Positions 38,315 through 46,569 of a stretch of 64,000 nt of DNA are shown here, one piece after another; the first letter of the stretch is position 1, and every line of letters begins with the position of its first letter. Both the position numbers and the translations under genes were made by a program. Where the stretch lies: positions 62,001 through 126,000 of the forward strand of contig JADJQA010000001.1 of the NCBI GenBank assembly GCA_016712985.1, in the 5' to 3' direction. Source of the stretch: Sulfuritalea sp. (GTDB lineage: Bacteria; Pseudomonadota; Gammaproteobacteria; Burkholderiales; Rhodocyclaceae). A model generated the notes under the pieces. It was not told the origin of the DNA. It saw only the letters and a program-made list of their open reading frames with translations, and did no database searches.

Positions 38315-39114
38315 AGTCCGAGCTCCTTGAGCCAATCGAGAATCTGCCGGGCGGGCTTTTCCCAGTCGCGTTCCAGCATCAGGCCATGGCCCATGCCGGG
38401 AAAGACATGGGCTTCGACGCCGTAGGTGCGGGCCGTCATCTCGACCAGAGACACGGGAATCAGGTGATCATGTTCCGCGCCCTGCACCAGCAACGGCGTG
38501 CGTTTCACGCGACCGGTGCGCGGCATGCCGAACATCGACATGTCCCATATGGCGCGATGCGATTCCGATTGCGAGGCCTTGTAGTAACGGTTCAGATCTT
38601 CCAGTGCAACCGGCTGGGCAAACAGCGCTTCGCGCATGGTTTCCGGCGAGGCCTTGCCGCCGCTCATCAGGTTGTTCAGGTCCCTCATCATCCCCGGTTT
38701 GGAAAACATCATGCCCACTGCCGCCGTCAACAGGCCCTGCGGCGGAACGGAGCACATCAGCACCGCGCCGGGCGCCTGATACTTCTCGAGGTACTTTTGC
38801 ACCACGAAGCCGCCCATCGAATGCCCTATCAGGACCGGCGGCGTGGGCAATTCGGTGACAACGCTCGTCACATCGCGCGCATAGTCGATGATCGAAAAGC
38901 TGTCGAGCTGCTTGCGGCCCGGCGAGCCGCCGTGTCCGGAAAGACTCACGGCATAGGCGGCGTAGCCCGCGTCGGCGAAGTATTGCAGGAAGTGTTCTTC
39001 CCAGGTCCAGGCCGCCGCATAGGCGCCGTGCACAAACAGCAGCGGCGTAGGGTGCGCTTCTCCCGCGGGAGTGCGCACCAGGACTTCAAGATTCTCGAAG
39101 CGTGGCGGATTCAT
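38311..39114 (-). CDS. Alpha/beta hydrolase
   Basis: 267 residues of the alpha/beta-hydrolase fold: LLFVHGAYAAAWTWEEHF oxyanion region, nucleophile GHSMGG (Ser about 98), acid in QGAEHDHLIP, and His in PGMGHGLMLE. No signal peptide. The substrate is not predictable. It is coupled to the DUF1840 gene. Confidence 0.9.
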   Translation of the reverse strand: MNPPRFENLEVLVRTPAGEAHPTPLLFVHGAYAAAWTWEEHFLQYFADAGYAAYAVSLSGHGGSPGRKQLDSFSIIDYARDVTSVVTELPTPPVLIGHSMGGFVVQKYLEKYQAPGAVLMCSVPPQGLLTAAVGMMFSKPGMMRDLNNLMSGGKASPETMREALFAQPVALEDLNRYYKASQSESHRAIWDMSMFGMPRTGRVKRTPLLVQGAEHDHLIPVSLVEMTARTYGVEAHVFPGMGHGLMLERDWEKPARQILDWLKELGL

Positions 39115-39287
39115 CAGCGCAAGCTTTCCGGCGGGAAATCCGACAAATGATCAGGGTCATTGGGCGACAGAAATGTGTAGAGCGTCATTACGCGCTGCTC
39201 CGTGAATGTGCTGGTTTCCGCGGATTCTACCGCGAGCCATCCATATTGGATTGGCTTGTTGTTCTGCTTGCCGGCCTTGACCGACGC

Positions 39288-40550
39288 CTACCTTGCGATG
39301 GCGCGCAAGGCGTCTACGCGCGCAGCGCTGATGGCGCTGGCGATGGCCTGCGGGTCAGTCGGCGCTTCTGCGGCAGTTGCCATGGCGCGTGCCGCCGTGG
39401 CATGGGCCGCAGTGGTACGTGCAATTGCCCCGGCATCCACGGCCCGCACCGCGTCCAAGGCTGCCCGCCACGCCGCCGCTGCCGCGTAGTCGCGTTCTTC
39501 AGAGCCCAGTCGACCGCGATAATCCGCCTCGCAGGCGAGCAATATCAGATTAAAACGATCCGGTCGCCGCAAGGCATCGCAGCGCTCCAGCACGGTCAGC
39601 CGGGTCTCCGGGCGCAACTCCGCGACGCGGTGCATGTCACCATGGAAGCGGGCGACGAGACGCGCCACGTCGCGGCAATCCGTCGGCACCCGCAAGCGCT
39701 CGCAGATTCCTTCGAGCAAGGCAACGCTCTTCATTTCGTGGCCATGATGGCGCGGCAGGATGTCGGCCGGCGTCTGCGCCTTGCCCAGATCGTGCATCAG
39801 CGCGGCGAAGCGCGCCGGCAGTGGTGCGGAGAGTCGCGCCGCCATGTCGATCACCATCATGACATGCACGCCGGTGTCGATTTCGGGATGATAGTCGGCG
39901 CGTTGAGGCACACCCCACAGGGCATCCAGTTCGGGCAACAGCCGCACCAGCGCACCGCATTCGCGCAAGGTCTCGAACATGCGCGAAGGCCGGGCTTCCA
40001 TCAGCCCGCGGGCAAGTTCCTGCCAGACGCGCTCGGGCACCAGCGCATCGACTTCGCCGCCGGCGACCATGCCGCGCATCAGCTCGACGGTCTCACTGGC
40101 AATCGAGAAATCGGCGAAGCGCGCCGCAAAACGGGCCACGCGCAGGATGCGCACCGGGTCTTCGGCAAAGGCCGGCGAGACATGCCGCAACACCCGCGCC
40201 GCAAGGTCGGCGCGGCCATGGTGTGGATCGATGATCGCGCCCGCCTGGTCCCTGGCCATGGCATTGATGGTCAGGTCGCGGCGCACCAGATCCTGCTCCA
40301 GCGTCACGCCGGGCGCGGCATGGAAGGCGAATCCGGCATAGCCCGGCGCGGTCTTGCGCTCGGTGCGTGCCAGCGCATATTCCTCATGGGTTTGCGGATG
40401 CAGGAACACCGGGAAGTCGCGCCCGACCGCGACAAAGCCGCGCGCCAGCATGTCTTGCGGTGTGGCACCGACCACCACCCAGTCACGGTCCTTGACCGGC
40501 AAACCCAGCAGCTCGTCGCGCAGCGCACCGCCAACGGCGTAGATTTCCAT
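39288..40550 (-). CDS. cca: Multifunctional CCA-adding tRNA nucleotidyltransferase
   Basis: 420 residues. Adds and repairs the 3' CCA of tRNAs. Nucleotidyltransferase motif GGALRDELLG with DRDWVVVG (metal Asp pair), RRDLTINAMA, EDPVRILRVARFAARF, and a C-terminal HD phosphohydrolase domain (HVMMVIDMAA, LMHDLGKAQTP). This is the class II enzyme of gamma/betaproteobacteria. The C-terminal 70 residues are Ala-rich. Confidence 0.95.
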   Translation of the reverse strand: MEIYAVGGALRDELLGLPVKDRDWVVVGATPQDMLARGFVAVGRDFPVFLHPQTHEEYALARTERKTAPGYAGFAFHAAPGVTLEQDLVRRDLTINAMARDQAGAIIDPHHGRADLAARVLRHVSPAFAEDPVRILRVARFAARFADFSIASETVELMRGMVAGGEVDALVPERVWQELARGLMEARPSRMFETLRECGALVRLLPELDALWGVPQRADYHPEIDTGVHVMMVIDMAARLSAPLPARFAALMHDLGKAQTPADILPRHHGHEMKSVALLEGICERLRVPTDCRDVARLVARFHGDMHRVAELRPETRLTVLERCDALRRPDRFNLILLACEADYRGRLGSEERDYAAAAAWRAALDAVRAVDAGAIARTTAAHATAARAMATAAEAPTDPQAIASAISAARVDALRAIAR

Positions 40551-40556
40551 GCGCTC

Positions 40557-41468
40557 TCAGGCGCGCAGGTAAGTCGGCGCCACAGTCTCCAGCGGCGTCG
40601 CGATGCGGCCGAAGGGCAGTGTGCAGCCTGAGTCGCAGACGCTGGCGACGCGCATCGAGCGGATGTTGTCGCGCGTCATCGGCCCGTTGGGAATGAATTC
40701 CATGGCCCAGGCCTGCAACCAGGCGATGGCTTCGGGCAGCCCGATCACGGCACGCGGATGGCCCGCAACTGCCGCCGCGTAGCTCACGAGTTCGCGCAAG
40801 CTGTATTGCGTCGGGCCGCAGAGGTCGTAAGCGGCGCCGATGCTTTCGGACCGCGCAAGACTGTCTGCCACGGCGGCCGCGACATCCTCCACCCATACCG
40901 GCTGGAAGCGTGCAGCGGCGCCCGCCAGGGGGAACACCGGGGCAATCCGTGCGAGCTTCGCAAACAAGGTGAGAAAAGCGTCGCCTGGCCCGAAGATCAC
41001 CGAGGGACGAAACAGCGTGAGATCAAGCCCGGCATCCCGCAGCACCGCCTCGCCGGCGGCCTTGGAACGCAGATAGCCGGAAGGCGCATCGGCCGCCGCC
41101 TTCAACGCCGACACATGCAGCAGCCGGCGCACGCCGGCCGCCTTGGCCGCGGCGGCGATCTTGCGCGGCAGTTCAACGTGGGCCCGGGCGAAGCCCTTGC
41201 CGTAAGGTTCACCTTCACCGCCCTTGAGTATTCCGACAAGGCTGATCACCGTGTCCTGCCCTGCCATCAGGCGAGCCAGCGTCGCCGGATCATGCACGTT
41301 CGCCTCGACGACTTGCGCGGTAGGCAACACCAGCAGGTGTTTGGCCCGCTCGCGACGACGCGTCGGCAGCGTGAAACAACAGTCGGCGGTGGCGGGACGC
41401 CGAGCCAGTTCGCGCACCATCGCCGTGCCCAGAAAACCCGTACCACCGATCAGCAGAATGTTTCTCAT
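40557..41468 (-). CDS. NDUFA9-like atypical short-chain dehydrogenase/epimerase
   Basis: 303 residues. NAD(P)-binding GGTGFLGTAMV at the N-terminus, VHDPATLARLMAGQDTVISLVGIL, and RPSVIFGPGDAFL, as in the complex-I NDUFA9 subgroup of extended SDRs. The catalytic YxxxK is modified to SGYLRSKAAGE. Its start overlaps the slt stop by 4 bp and its stop lies 6 bp before cca. Confidence 0.87.
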   Translation of the reverse strand: MRNILLIGGTGFLGTAMVRELARRPATADCCFTLPTRRRERAKHLLVLPTAQVVEANVHDPATLARLMAGQDTVISLVGILKGGEGEPYGKGFARAHVELPRKIAAAAKAAGVRRLLHVSALKAAADAPSGYLRSKAAGEAVLRDAGLDLTLFRPSVIFGPGDAFLTLFAKLARIAPVFPLAGAAARFQPVWVEDVAAAVADSLARSESIGAAYDLCGPTQYSLRELVSYAAAVAGHPRAVIGLPEAIAWLQAWAMEFIPNGPMTRDNIRSMRVASVCDSGCTLPFGRIATPLETVAPTYLRA

Positions 41469-43420
41469 GGCAGTTGCTCGACTGCGGTTTCGCCTTGTCC
41501 GCGAGCGCGCACCACGCCCAGCGTTCCTTTCAGCGACTGCGGCTTGCCTTCAAACAGGGTGTTGTAGTACACGGAATTGCTCATGACCTTTTTCACGTAA
41601 TCGCGGGTTTCGTTGAACGGGATGGTTTCAGCGTAGATCGCGCCTTCAAGGGGCCCGTCCGCGCGCCACTTGCGGGCACGGCCGGGGCCGGCGTTGTAGG
41701 CGGCGGAGGCCAGCACCGGATGGTTGTCCAGCGACTTCAGCACCATCTTCATGTAGTGGGTTCCAAGCGTGACATTGGTGTCCATTTCGGTGACCCGCTC
41801 GGGGTGGAAATCCGTCAGCTTGATCTTCTGGGCCACCCATTTCGCTGTCGCGGGCATCAACTGCATCAGACCCTTGGCGCCGACAGAAGACCTGGCGTTC
41901 ATGATGAAACGCGATTCCTGCCGCATCAGGCCATAGACCCAGCCATTGTTGAGGGCGAGTTCGTCGGCCTTGGGCAGCACCTGGTCGCTGAACGGGGCAA
42001 TGTAGCGCAGGCTGAAGTTGTGCTGTGCCTGCGTACGGTCGGCGGTGTTGATGGCGCGATCCCAGATCTCCTGCCGCTTCGCGAGCTCGGCGGCAGCCAA
42101 GAGGGCCCTGTCGTCCATGCCGCGCAAGGACCACACCCATTCGCGCACGGCCTCGGTACGCATATCGACGCGGAACAGCGCCAGCGAACGCTGGAAGCCC
42201 GGATTGGCCGCGGCGAACGCCAGCTCTTCGGCACTGGGAGCCATGGCGCGAGGTGGCACTTCAACCGATCGACCAAGCTCCTCGTCGGCCAGGTTGCCGT
42301 AGAAATTGGGCTGGCCGGCGATCTTCAGGTAGTAGACGCGAGCCTCGTCGGCGTGGCCGCTTGCGGCCAGCGCGCGAGCCTGCCAGTACGTCCAGTCCGA
42401 CTGTGCCGCCTGGGTCGGCGGCATCGTCGCAATCACCCTTCGCACCGTGCCCCAGTCATGTACCCGCAACGCGGCACGAACGCGCCAGGCCATCTGTTCC
42501 TCGGACAAGGCCGTGCTGGCCGCCTTTTCATACCATGCCAACGCCTCCGGCTGGTGACGCACCGCCGCCTGCCAGGCGAGCTGGCCCCAGGCATAAGCAC
42601 GCTCTTCGGCGGAAAACTGCGATTCGATGCGGCCAAAGCGCTTGGCGGCGTCCAACGGTTCGCTCCGCGCCAGCCGCTGCACGGCGAACAGCGCGACTTC
42701 GCGTCCGCCGCGCTTTGCGGCAAAGCCGGCCGGGAGCTTTGCCAGATAGCGTACCGGGTCTTGTGCAATCGACTCGAGCCCTCGCCCGTCAAAGCCTTCG
42801 GTGACCGGCAAATAGCCGGCCGCGCTGCGTGCCGCGCCAACCCGCTTGGCTTCGAGAAGCCGGCGCACCCGCTGCCAGACCTCTTCCACCGTCAGGCTGC
42901 GCGCCGCAACAAGCTGGTCGACCAGGGTCTCGCAGGACTGCGGCAGATCCTGGCCGCTGGTCCACAAGGAACGTACCATCTCCGGGGTCCGTGCGGCCTG
43001 CGCCGCGTAGCAGTTAACTTCGGTGTCCGGCGCAACCAGCGCCGGCAACTCGCTCTGGAAGGCTTGCCAATCACCCTTTCTACCCAGAACGCGCAGCCAG
43101 TCGCCACGCAGTTTTTCAGCGAGATAGGCTCCGGGATAGCGACTCAGATAGTCCTGCACGCCGCTGGCGTCACCATCGTCAAGGCGCAGCCGCAAGGCCC
43201 AGTATTCGGCCCAGGCGTGCAGCGGATGCCCCTGCAGCGCCTCGATCTGGCGTCCAAGACGCACCCGCTCGCCGTTGCGAAACGCTTCGCGCGCCGCAAG
43301 GAACGCCGCGTCGCCGCGCTCGGCAAGTGCCGGCAACGGGGCGACCACGGTAGCAACGGCGAAAGCCGCAACCAGTGCAATCCGGGATGGAGACATGGCG
43401 GGCTTGGGGTTATAGTTCAT
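41465..43420 (-). CDS. slt: Soluble lytic murein transglycosylase
   Basis: About 643-651 residues. Signal peptide ending LPALAERG, a long alpha-helical superhelix (ring domain, about 35-470), and a C-terminal SLT catalytic domain with ESRF (catalytic Glu in RQESRFIMNARSSVGAKGLMQ, written here in pieces), GLMQLMPATA and AAYNAGPGR. It cleaves peptidoglycan to 1,6-anhydro products. ATG 43420 gives an N-terminal MNYNPKPA extension; ATG 43396 gives a cleaner signal peptide. Neither has a clear ribosome site. Confidence 0.92.
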   Translation of the reverse strand: MNYNPKPAMSPSRIALVAAFAVATVVAPLPALAERGDAAFLAAREAFRNGERVRLGRQIEALQGHPLHAWAEYWALRLRLDDGDASGVQDYLSRYPGAYLAEKLRGDWLRVLGRKGDWQAFQSELPALVAPDTEVNCYAAQAARTPEMVRSLWTSGQDLPQSCETLVDQLVAARSLTVEEVWQRVRRLLEAKRVGAARSAAGYLPVTEGFDGRGLESIAQDPVRYLAKLPAGFAAKRGGREVALFAVQRLARSEPLDAAKRFGRIESQFSAEERAYAWGQLAWQAAVRHQPEALAWYEKAASTALSEEQMAWRVRAALRVHDWGTVRRVIATMPPTQAAQSDWTYWQARALAASGHADEARVYYLKIAGQPNFYGNLADEELGRSVEVPPRAMAPSAEELAFAAANPGFQRSLALFRVDMRTEAVREWVWSLRGMDDRALLAAAELAKRQEIWDRAINTADRTQAQHNFSLRYIAPFSDQVLPKADELALNNGWVYGLMRQESRFIMNARSSVGAKGLMQLMPATAKWVAQKIKLTDFHPERVTEMDTNVTLGTHYMKMVLKSLDNHPVLASAAYNAGPGRARKWRADGPLEGAIYAETIPFNETRDYVKKVMSNSVYYNTLFEGKPQSLKGTLGVVRARGQGETAVEQLP

Positions 43421-43462
43421 TCAATGATTTGTTCATGACTGGTTCTGGCTGCAAGTTAGCAC

Positions 43463-44071
43463 ATGGCTGCACTCTTTCCTTCCACCGAATACATCGCCGA
43501 ATCCTTGGCATTTCGTGCCGCGCTGCGACGGGAAAAGCTGGCCGCCCGCATCGCGCTAGACAAGAATGCTCACGAGACACGCGCGGCCGGACTCGAAGCG
43601 CATCTCGCAACACTGCTGATGCCCCTCCCGCCAAAAGTGCTGGCCTTTTGCGCGCCCGTGCGCGGTGAGTTCGATGCGCGACCACTGGCGTCCCTCCTGA
43701 TTGAACGTGGCTGGCAAGCCGTAATGCCTGTCGTCGAAGCAGCGGATGCGCCGATGAGCTTTCGCACCTGGACGCCTTCCTCCGTGATGACCACCGACCG
43801 GTACGGCATCCCGATTCCGCAGAGCGGCCCGGAAATCGCGCCCGACATCGTGCTGCTGCCGCTGGTGGCTTTCGATCCGCAAGGCTTTCGACTTGGGTAC
43901 GGTGGTGGCTACTTTGACCGCACGCTGGGATCACTGGTTCCGCGCCCATTGGCGATCGGTGTCGGCTTCGAGCTGGCACGTGTGGCGGACATCCGGCCAC
44001 AGGCGCACGACATACCCCTCGATGCGGTGGTCACCGAAGCCGGCATCGAGCGCTCGCCAAAACCGCGATAA
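43463..44071 (+). CDS. 5-formyltetrahydrofolate cyclo-ligase
   Basis: 202 residues. Converts 5-formyl-THF to 5,10-methenyl-THF with ATP. The signature is LGYGGGYFDRTL (about 150-161) with DIVLLPLVAFD ahead of it; the N-terminal RAALRREKLAARIAL helix contributes ATP contacts. Length is normal. The gene is divergent from slt with a 42-bp gap. Confidence 0.93.
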   Translation: MAALFPSTEYIAESLAFRAALRREKLAARIALDKNAHETRAAGLEAHLATLLMPLPPKVLAFCAPVRGEFDARPLASLLIERGWQAVMPVVEAADAPMSFRTWTPSSVMTTDRYGIPIPQSGPEIAPDIVLLPLVAFDPQGFRLGYGGGYFDRTLGSLVPRPLAIGVGFELARVADIRPQAHDIPLDAVVTEAGIERSPKPR

Positions 44072-44081
44072 ACCCAAAAAC

Positions 44082-44223
44082 CTCATTTGACACAGAGAAC
44101 ACGGAGAAAAGCACAGAGAACACAGAGAGTTAGATTGCGTTGAGGACTCACCTGTCGGCTTGGCCAAGGCTTTTTCTCTGTGCCCTCTGTGCCCTCTGTG
44201 GCTCTGTGTTCTCTGTGTTTGAG
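44082..44223. repeat. Imperfect inverted repeat of ACAGAG units
   Basis: The left arm (44082-44129) has repeated CACAGAGAACAC units and the right arm (44171-44223) has CTCTGTG units that are its complement. CTCA...GACACAGAGAACAC at the left pairs with GTGTTCTCTGTGTTTGAG at the right. The structure lies in the convergent gap between the cyclo-ligase and aminotransferase stop codons. It could end transcription from both sides. Confidence 0.7.
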
Positions 44224-44247
44224 GCGGTTGCAACTGCGGTTTCCAGG

Positions 44248-45474
44248 TTAAACCCCTGTCGCCCGCAGCAGCCTCGCCAGCGCTTCTTCCAACAGCGCGC
44301 GCCGGGTGCCGAAATTCAGGCGCACAAAGCCCGCTGCGCCGAAATCGGCGCCATCCGAAAGCCCCAGGCCGTGCTGTTCGAACCAGCGGGCCGGATTCTC
44401 GATGCCGCGGTCGACGGCAAACTCGCGGGCATCGATCCAGGCCAGGTAGGTCGCCTCGACCGGCCGCATGTCGAGGCCCGGCGCCGCGGCAACCGCCTGC
44501 AGGACGGCGCGCAGATTGCCGCGCAGATAGTCGAGCAGTGCCGCCTGCCAGGCATCGCAGAGGGTCAGCGCGGCTTCGGTCGCCACCATGCCCAGAGCAT
44601 TGACATGCGGAACGATGCCGTGCATGGCTTCGCGAAAGCCACGCCGCAGGCGGCTATCGGGAATGACTGCAAGGGCGCAGCCCAGCCCCGGAATATTGAA
44701 GGTCTTGGACGGCGCCAGCAAGGTAATGGTGCGAGTCGCGATTCCCGGGCCGAGCTTGGCGAAGAGTCGGTGCTGGCGGGACGGTGACAGGATCAGGCCA
44801 TTGTGGATTTCATCCGAGCACACCACCATGTCGTACTTTTCCGCCAGATGCGCGATCTGCCATAGCTCGTCGTCGTTCCAGACTCGGCCTGTCGGATTGT
44901 GTGGATGGCAGAGCAGGAAGAGCTTCGCCTGACTGGTCCTGAGTACTGCGTCGGCCGTCGGGAAATCCCACAGCCAGCCTGCGGAGCCGCATACCAGCGG
45001 CGCGCTCGCCACGCGTCGAGTGGAAAACGTCGGCGCCGAAAGGAACGGGGGATAGATCGGTGTCGCGATGAACACTGCGTCACCGGCCGCTCCGACTGCG
45101 CGACAGGCGACATTGAGGCCGGACACCAGACCCGGCAGCCAGACGATCCACGCCGGATCTATGTGCCAGTCAAATTTGCGCGCGAGGTAGGCGACCACCG
45201 CCTCAGTCTGGCTAGGTGTGGGCTGGTTGTAGCCGAACACGCCATGATCGATGCGCCGCCGCAGGGCCGCCAGCACCGGCGGCGGTGCGGCAAAATCCAT
45301 GTCGGCGACCCACAGCGGAATGATGTCCCCGTCCCTTCGAGCGGGGAAGGCATCCCGCGACACCTCGCGTGGACCGCCGTTGTCGGCGTACTTCGCCCAC
45401 TTCACCGAATCGCTGCCGGCACGCTCGACGACCGCGTCGAAGTCGAATTCTTCTGAGTGCTCCGGGTGGATCAT
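44248..45474 (-). CDS. PatB/MalY-family PLP aminotransferase or C-S lyase
   Basis: 408 residues, fold-type I PLP enzyme. The N-terminus has WVADMDFAAPP, the substrate loop FGYNQP, CHPHNPTGRVW, and SDEIHNGLIL. The PLP lysine is in LAPSKTFNIPGL and the end carries FVRLNFGTRR. This is the cystathionine beta-lyase (PatB) pattern. ATG 45474 is chosen (GAGGA 9 bases upstream); the open frame beyond it has no family similarity. Copy 3 of the dispersed 23-bp motif lies inside, without length change. Confidence 0.88.
   Translation of the reverse strand: MIHPEHSEEFDFDAVVERAGSDSVKWAKYADNGGPREVSRDAFPARRDGDIIPLWVADMDFAAPPPVLAALRRRIDHGVFGYNQPTPSQTEAVVAYLARKFDWHIDPAWIVWLPGLVSGLNVACRAVGAAGDAVFIATPIYPPFLSAPTFSTRRVASAPLVCGSAGWLWDFPTADAVLRTSQAKLFLLCHPHNPTGRVWNDDELWQIAHLAEKYDMVVCSDEIHNGLILSPSRQHRLFAKLGPGIATRTITLLAPSKTFNIPGLGCALAVIPDSRLRRGFREAMHGIVPHVNALGMVATEAALTLCDAWQAALLDYLRGNLRAVLQAVAAAPGLDMRPVEATYLAWIDAREFAVDRGIENPARWFEQHGLGLSDGADFGAAGFVRLNFGTRRALLEEALARLLRATGV
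44762..44784 (+). repeat. Dispersed 23-bp motif, copy 3 (inside the PatB-like gene)
   Basis: Plus strand AAGAGTCGGTGCTGGCGG followed by GACGG; 22 of 23 bases equal copy 2. It encodes SPSRQHRLF on the minus strand, so it is part of an ordinary coding frame. Confidence 0.5.
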
Positions 45475-45614
45475 TGGCCAATCCTCATCATCGTGTAATG
45501 CGGTTTTCAATACGCGTCCAAGGCTGGATGATAGCCTCTGGCTTCCTGGCGAAGAAGTCGGCGCCGGTTGGTGCAAACGGACTTCGTTGCGCTTCGGCAA
45601 TCAAGTGATTTACT

Positions 45615-46544
45615 ATGATGGCCACTCAAGAACCGGATTCTCCTTCCCTCATGACTGCAATCCAACGCAACCTGTGCGTGCTTTTTGCCGATGTTTCCGG
45701 CAGCACCCGCCTTTATGAAAAGCTCGGCGATGCCGAGGCGCTGCGCGCCATTGGAAAGTGCCTCGAGCGCATGCAGCGTGCCGTGCTTGCCTACAAGGGC
45801 CGGGTCATCAAGACCATCGGCGATGAAATCATGGCGGTCTTCGATAGCGCCGAAGCCGCCATGCTCGCGGCGTCGGACATGCAGCAAGGCATCGACGACC
45901 TGCCACCCCTGGCGGGTACCAAGATGGCCATCCGTGTCGGCTTCCACTTCGGACCGGCAATTGACGACAACAATGATGTCTTTGGCGACACCGTGAATGT
46001 CGCCGCGCGCATGGCTGGCCTCGCCAAGGCGGGCCAGATCATCACTACCGAAAGCAGCGTTAACCTGATGTCGGAGTTGCTGCGGCAGTCCACCCGCGAT
46101 ATCGACGCCCTCACCGTAAAAGGCAAGGAAATCGATATCCGCGTTCATGAAGTGATCTGGCAGGAACACGCCGAATTGACCATGAAGTCCGGAAGCATTG
46201 CGCCGAGCGCCACAAACGAAGCACGTCTGAGGCTTCGCCATGGGGCAAGCGAACTGCTGCTTGGCGCGGAACGCCCCGCGGTGTCGCTCGGTCGCGACGC
46301 AAGCTGCGACATCGTGATCCGCGATACGAGCGCCTCGCGCAACCATGGCAAAATCGAGCGGCGTCGCGACAAGTTCGTGCTCGTCGATATCAGCACCAAC
46401 GGAACCTACGTCAGCTTTCAGGGCGAGCCGGAATTCGTCCTGAAACGCGAAGAGGCCATACTCCGCAGCCGCGGGCGCATCGTGTTTGGCCATGCCTGGA
46501 AGTCCGATGCCGACGACATGGTCGAGTTCGTGGTCGAAAGCTGA
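45615..46544 (+). CDS. Class III adenylate/guanylate cyclase with C-terminal FHA domain
   Basis: 309 residues. The cyclase homology domain (about 18-190) has both metal Asp (CVLFADVSGSTRL, Asp26; KTIGDEIMAVF, Asp70), the adenine-type Lys66, and GDTVNVAARM with the transition-state Asn and Arg, so it should be active. The FHA domain (about 205-305) shows SLGRDASCDIVI, SASRNHGKIE and DISTNGTYV, the conserved GR, SR-H and NG of phosphothreonine-binding FHA folds. It has no membrane segment. It is convergent (25 bp between stops) with the Ser/Thr kinase gene, which suggests that FHA reads kinase-made phosphothreonine. Confidence 0.93.
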   Translation: MMATQEPDSPSLMTAIQRNLCVLFADVSGSTRLYEKLGDAEALRAIGKCLERMQRAVLAYKGRVIKTIGDEIMAVFDSAEAAMLAASDMQQGIDDLPPLAGTKMAIRVGFHFGPAIDDNNDVFGDTVNVAARMAGLAKAGQIITTESSVNLMSELLRQSTRDIDALTVKGKEIDIRVHEVIWQEHAELTMKSGSIAPSATNEARLRLRHGASELLLGAERPAVSLGRDASCDIVIRDTSASRNHGKIERRRDKFVLVDISTNGTYVSFQGEPEFVLKREEAILRSRGRIVFGHAWKSDADDMVEFVVES

Positions 46545-46569
46545 GAGGCCCGGCACACAGCCGTCGACT

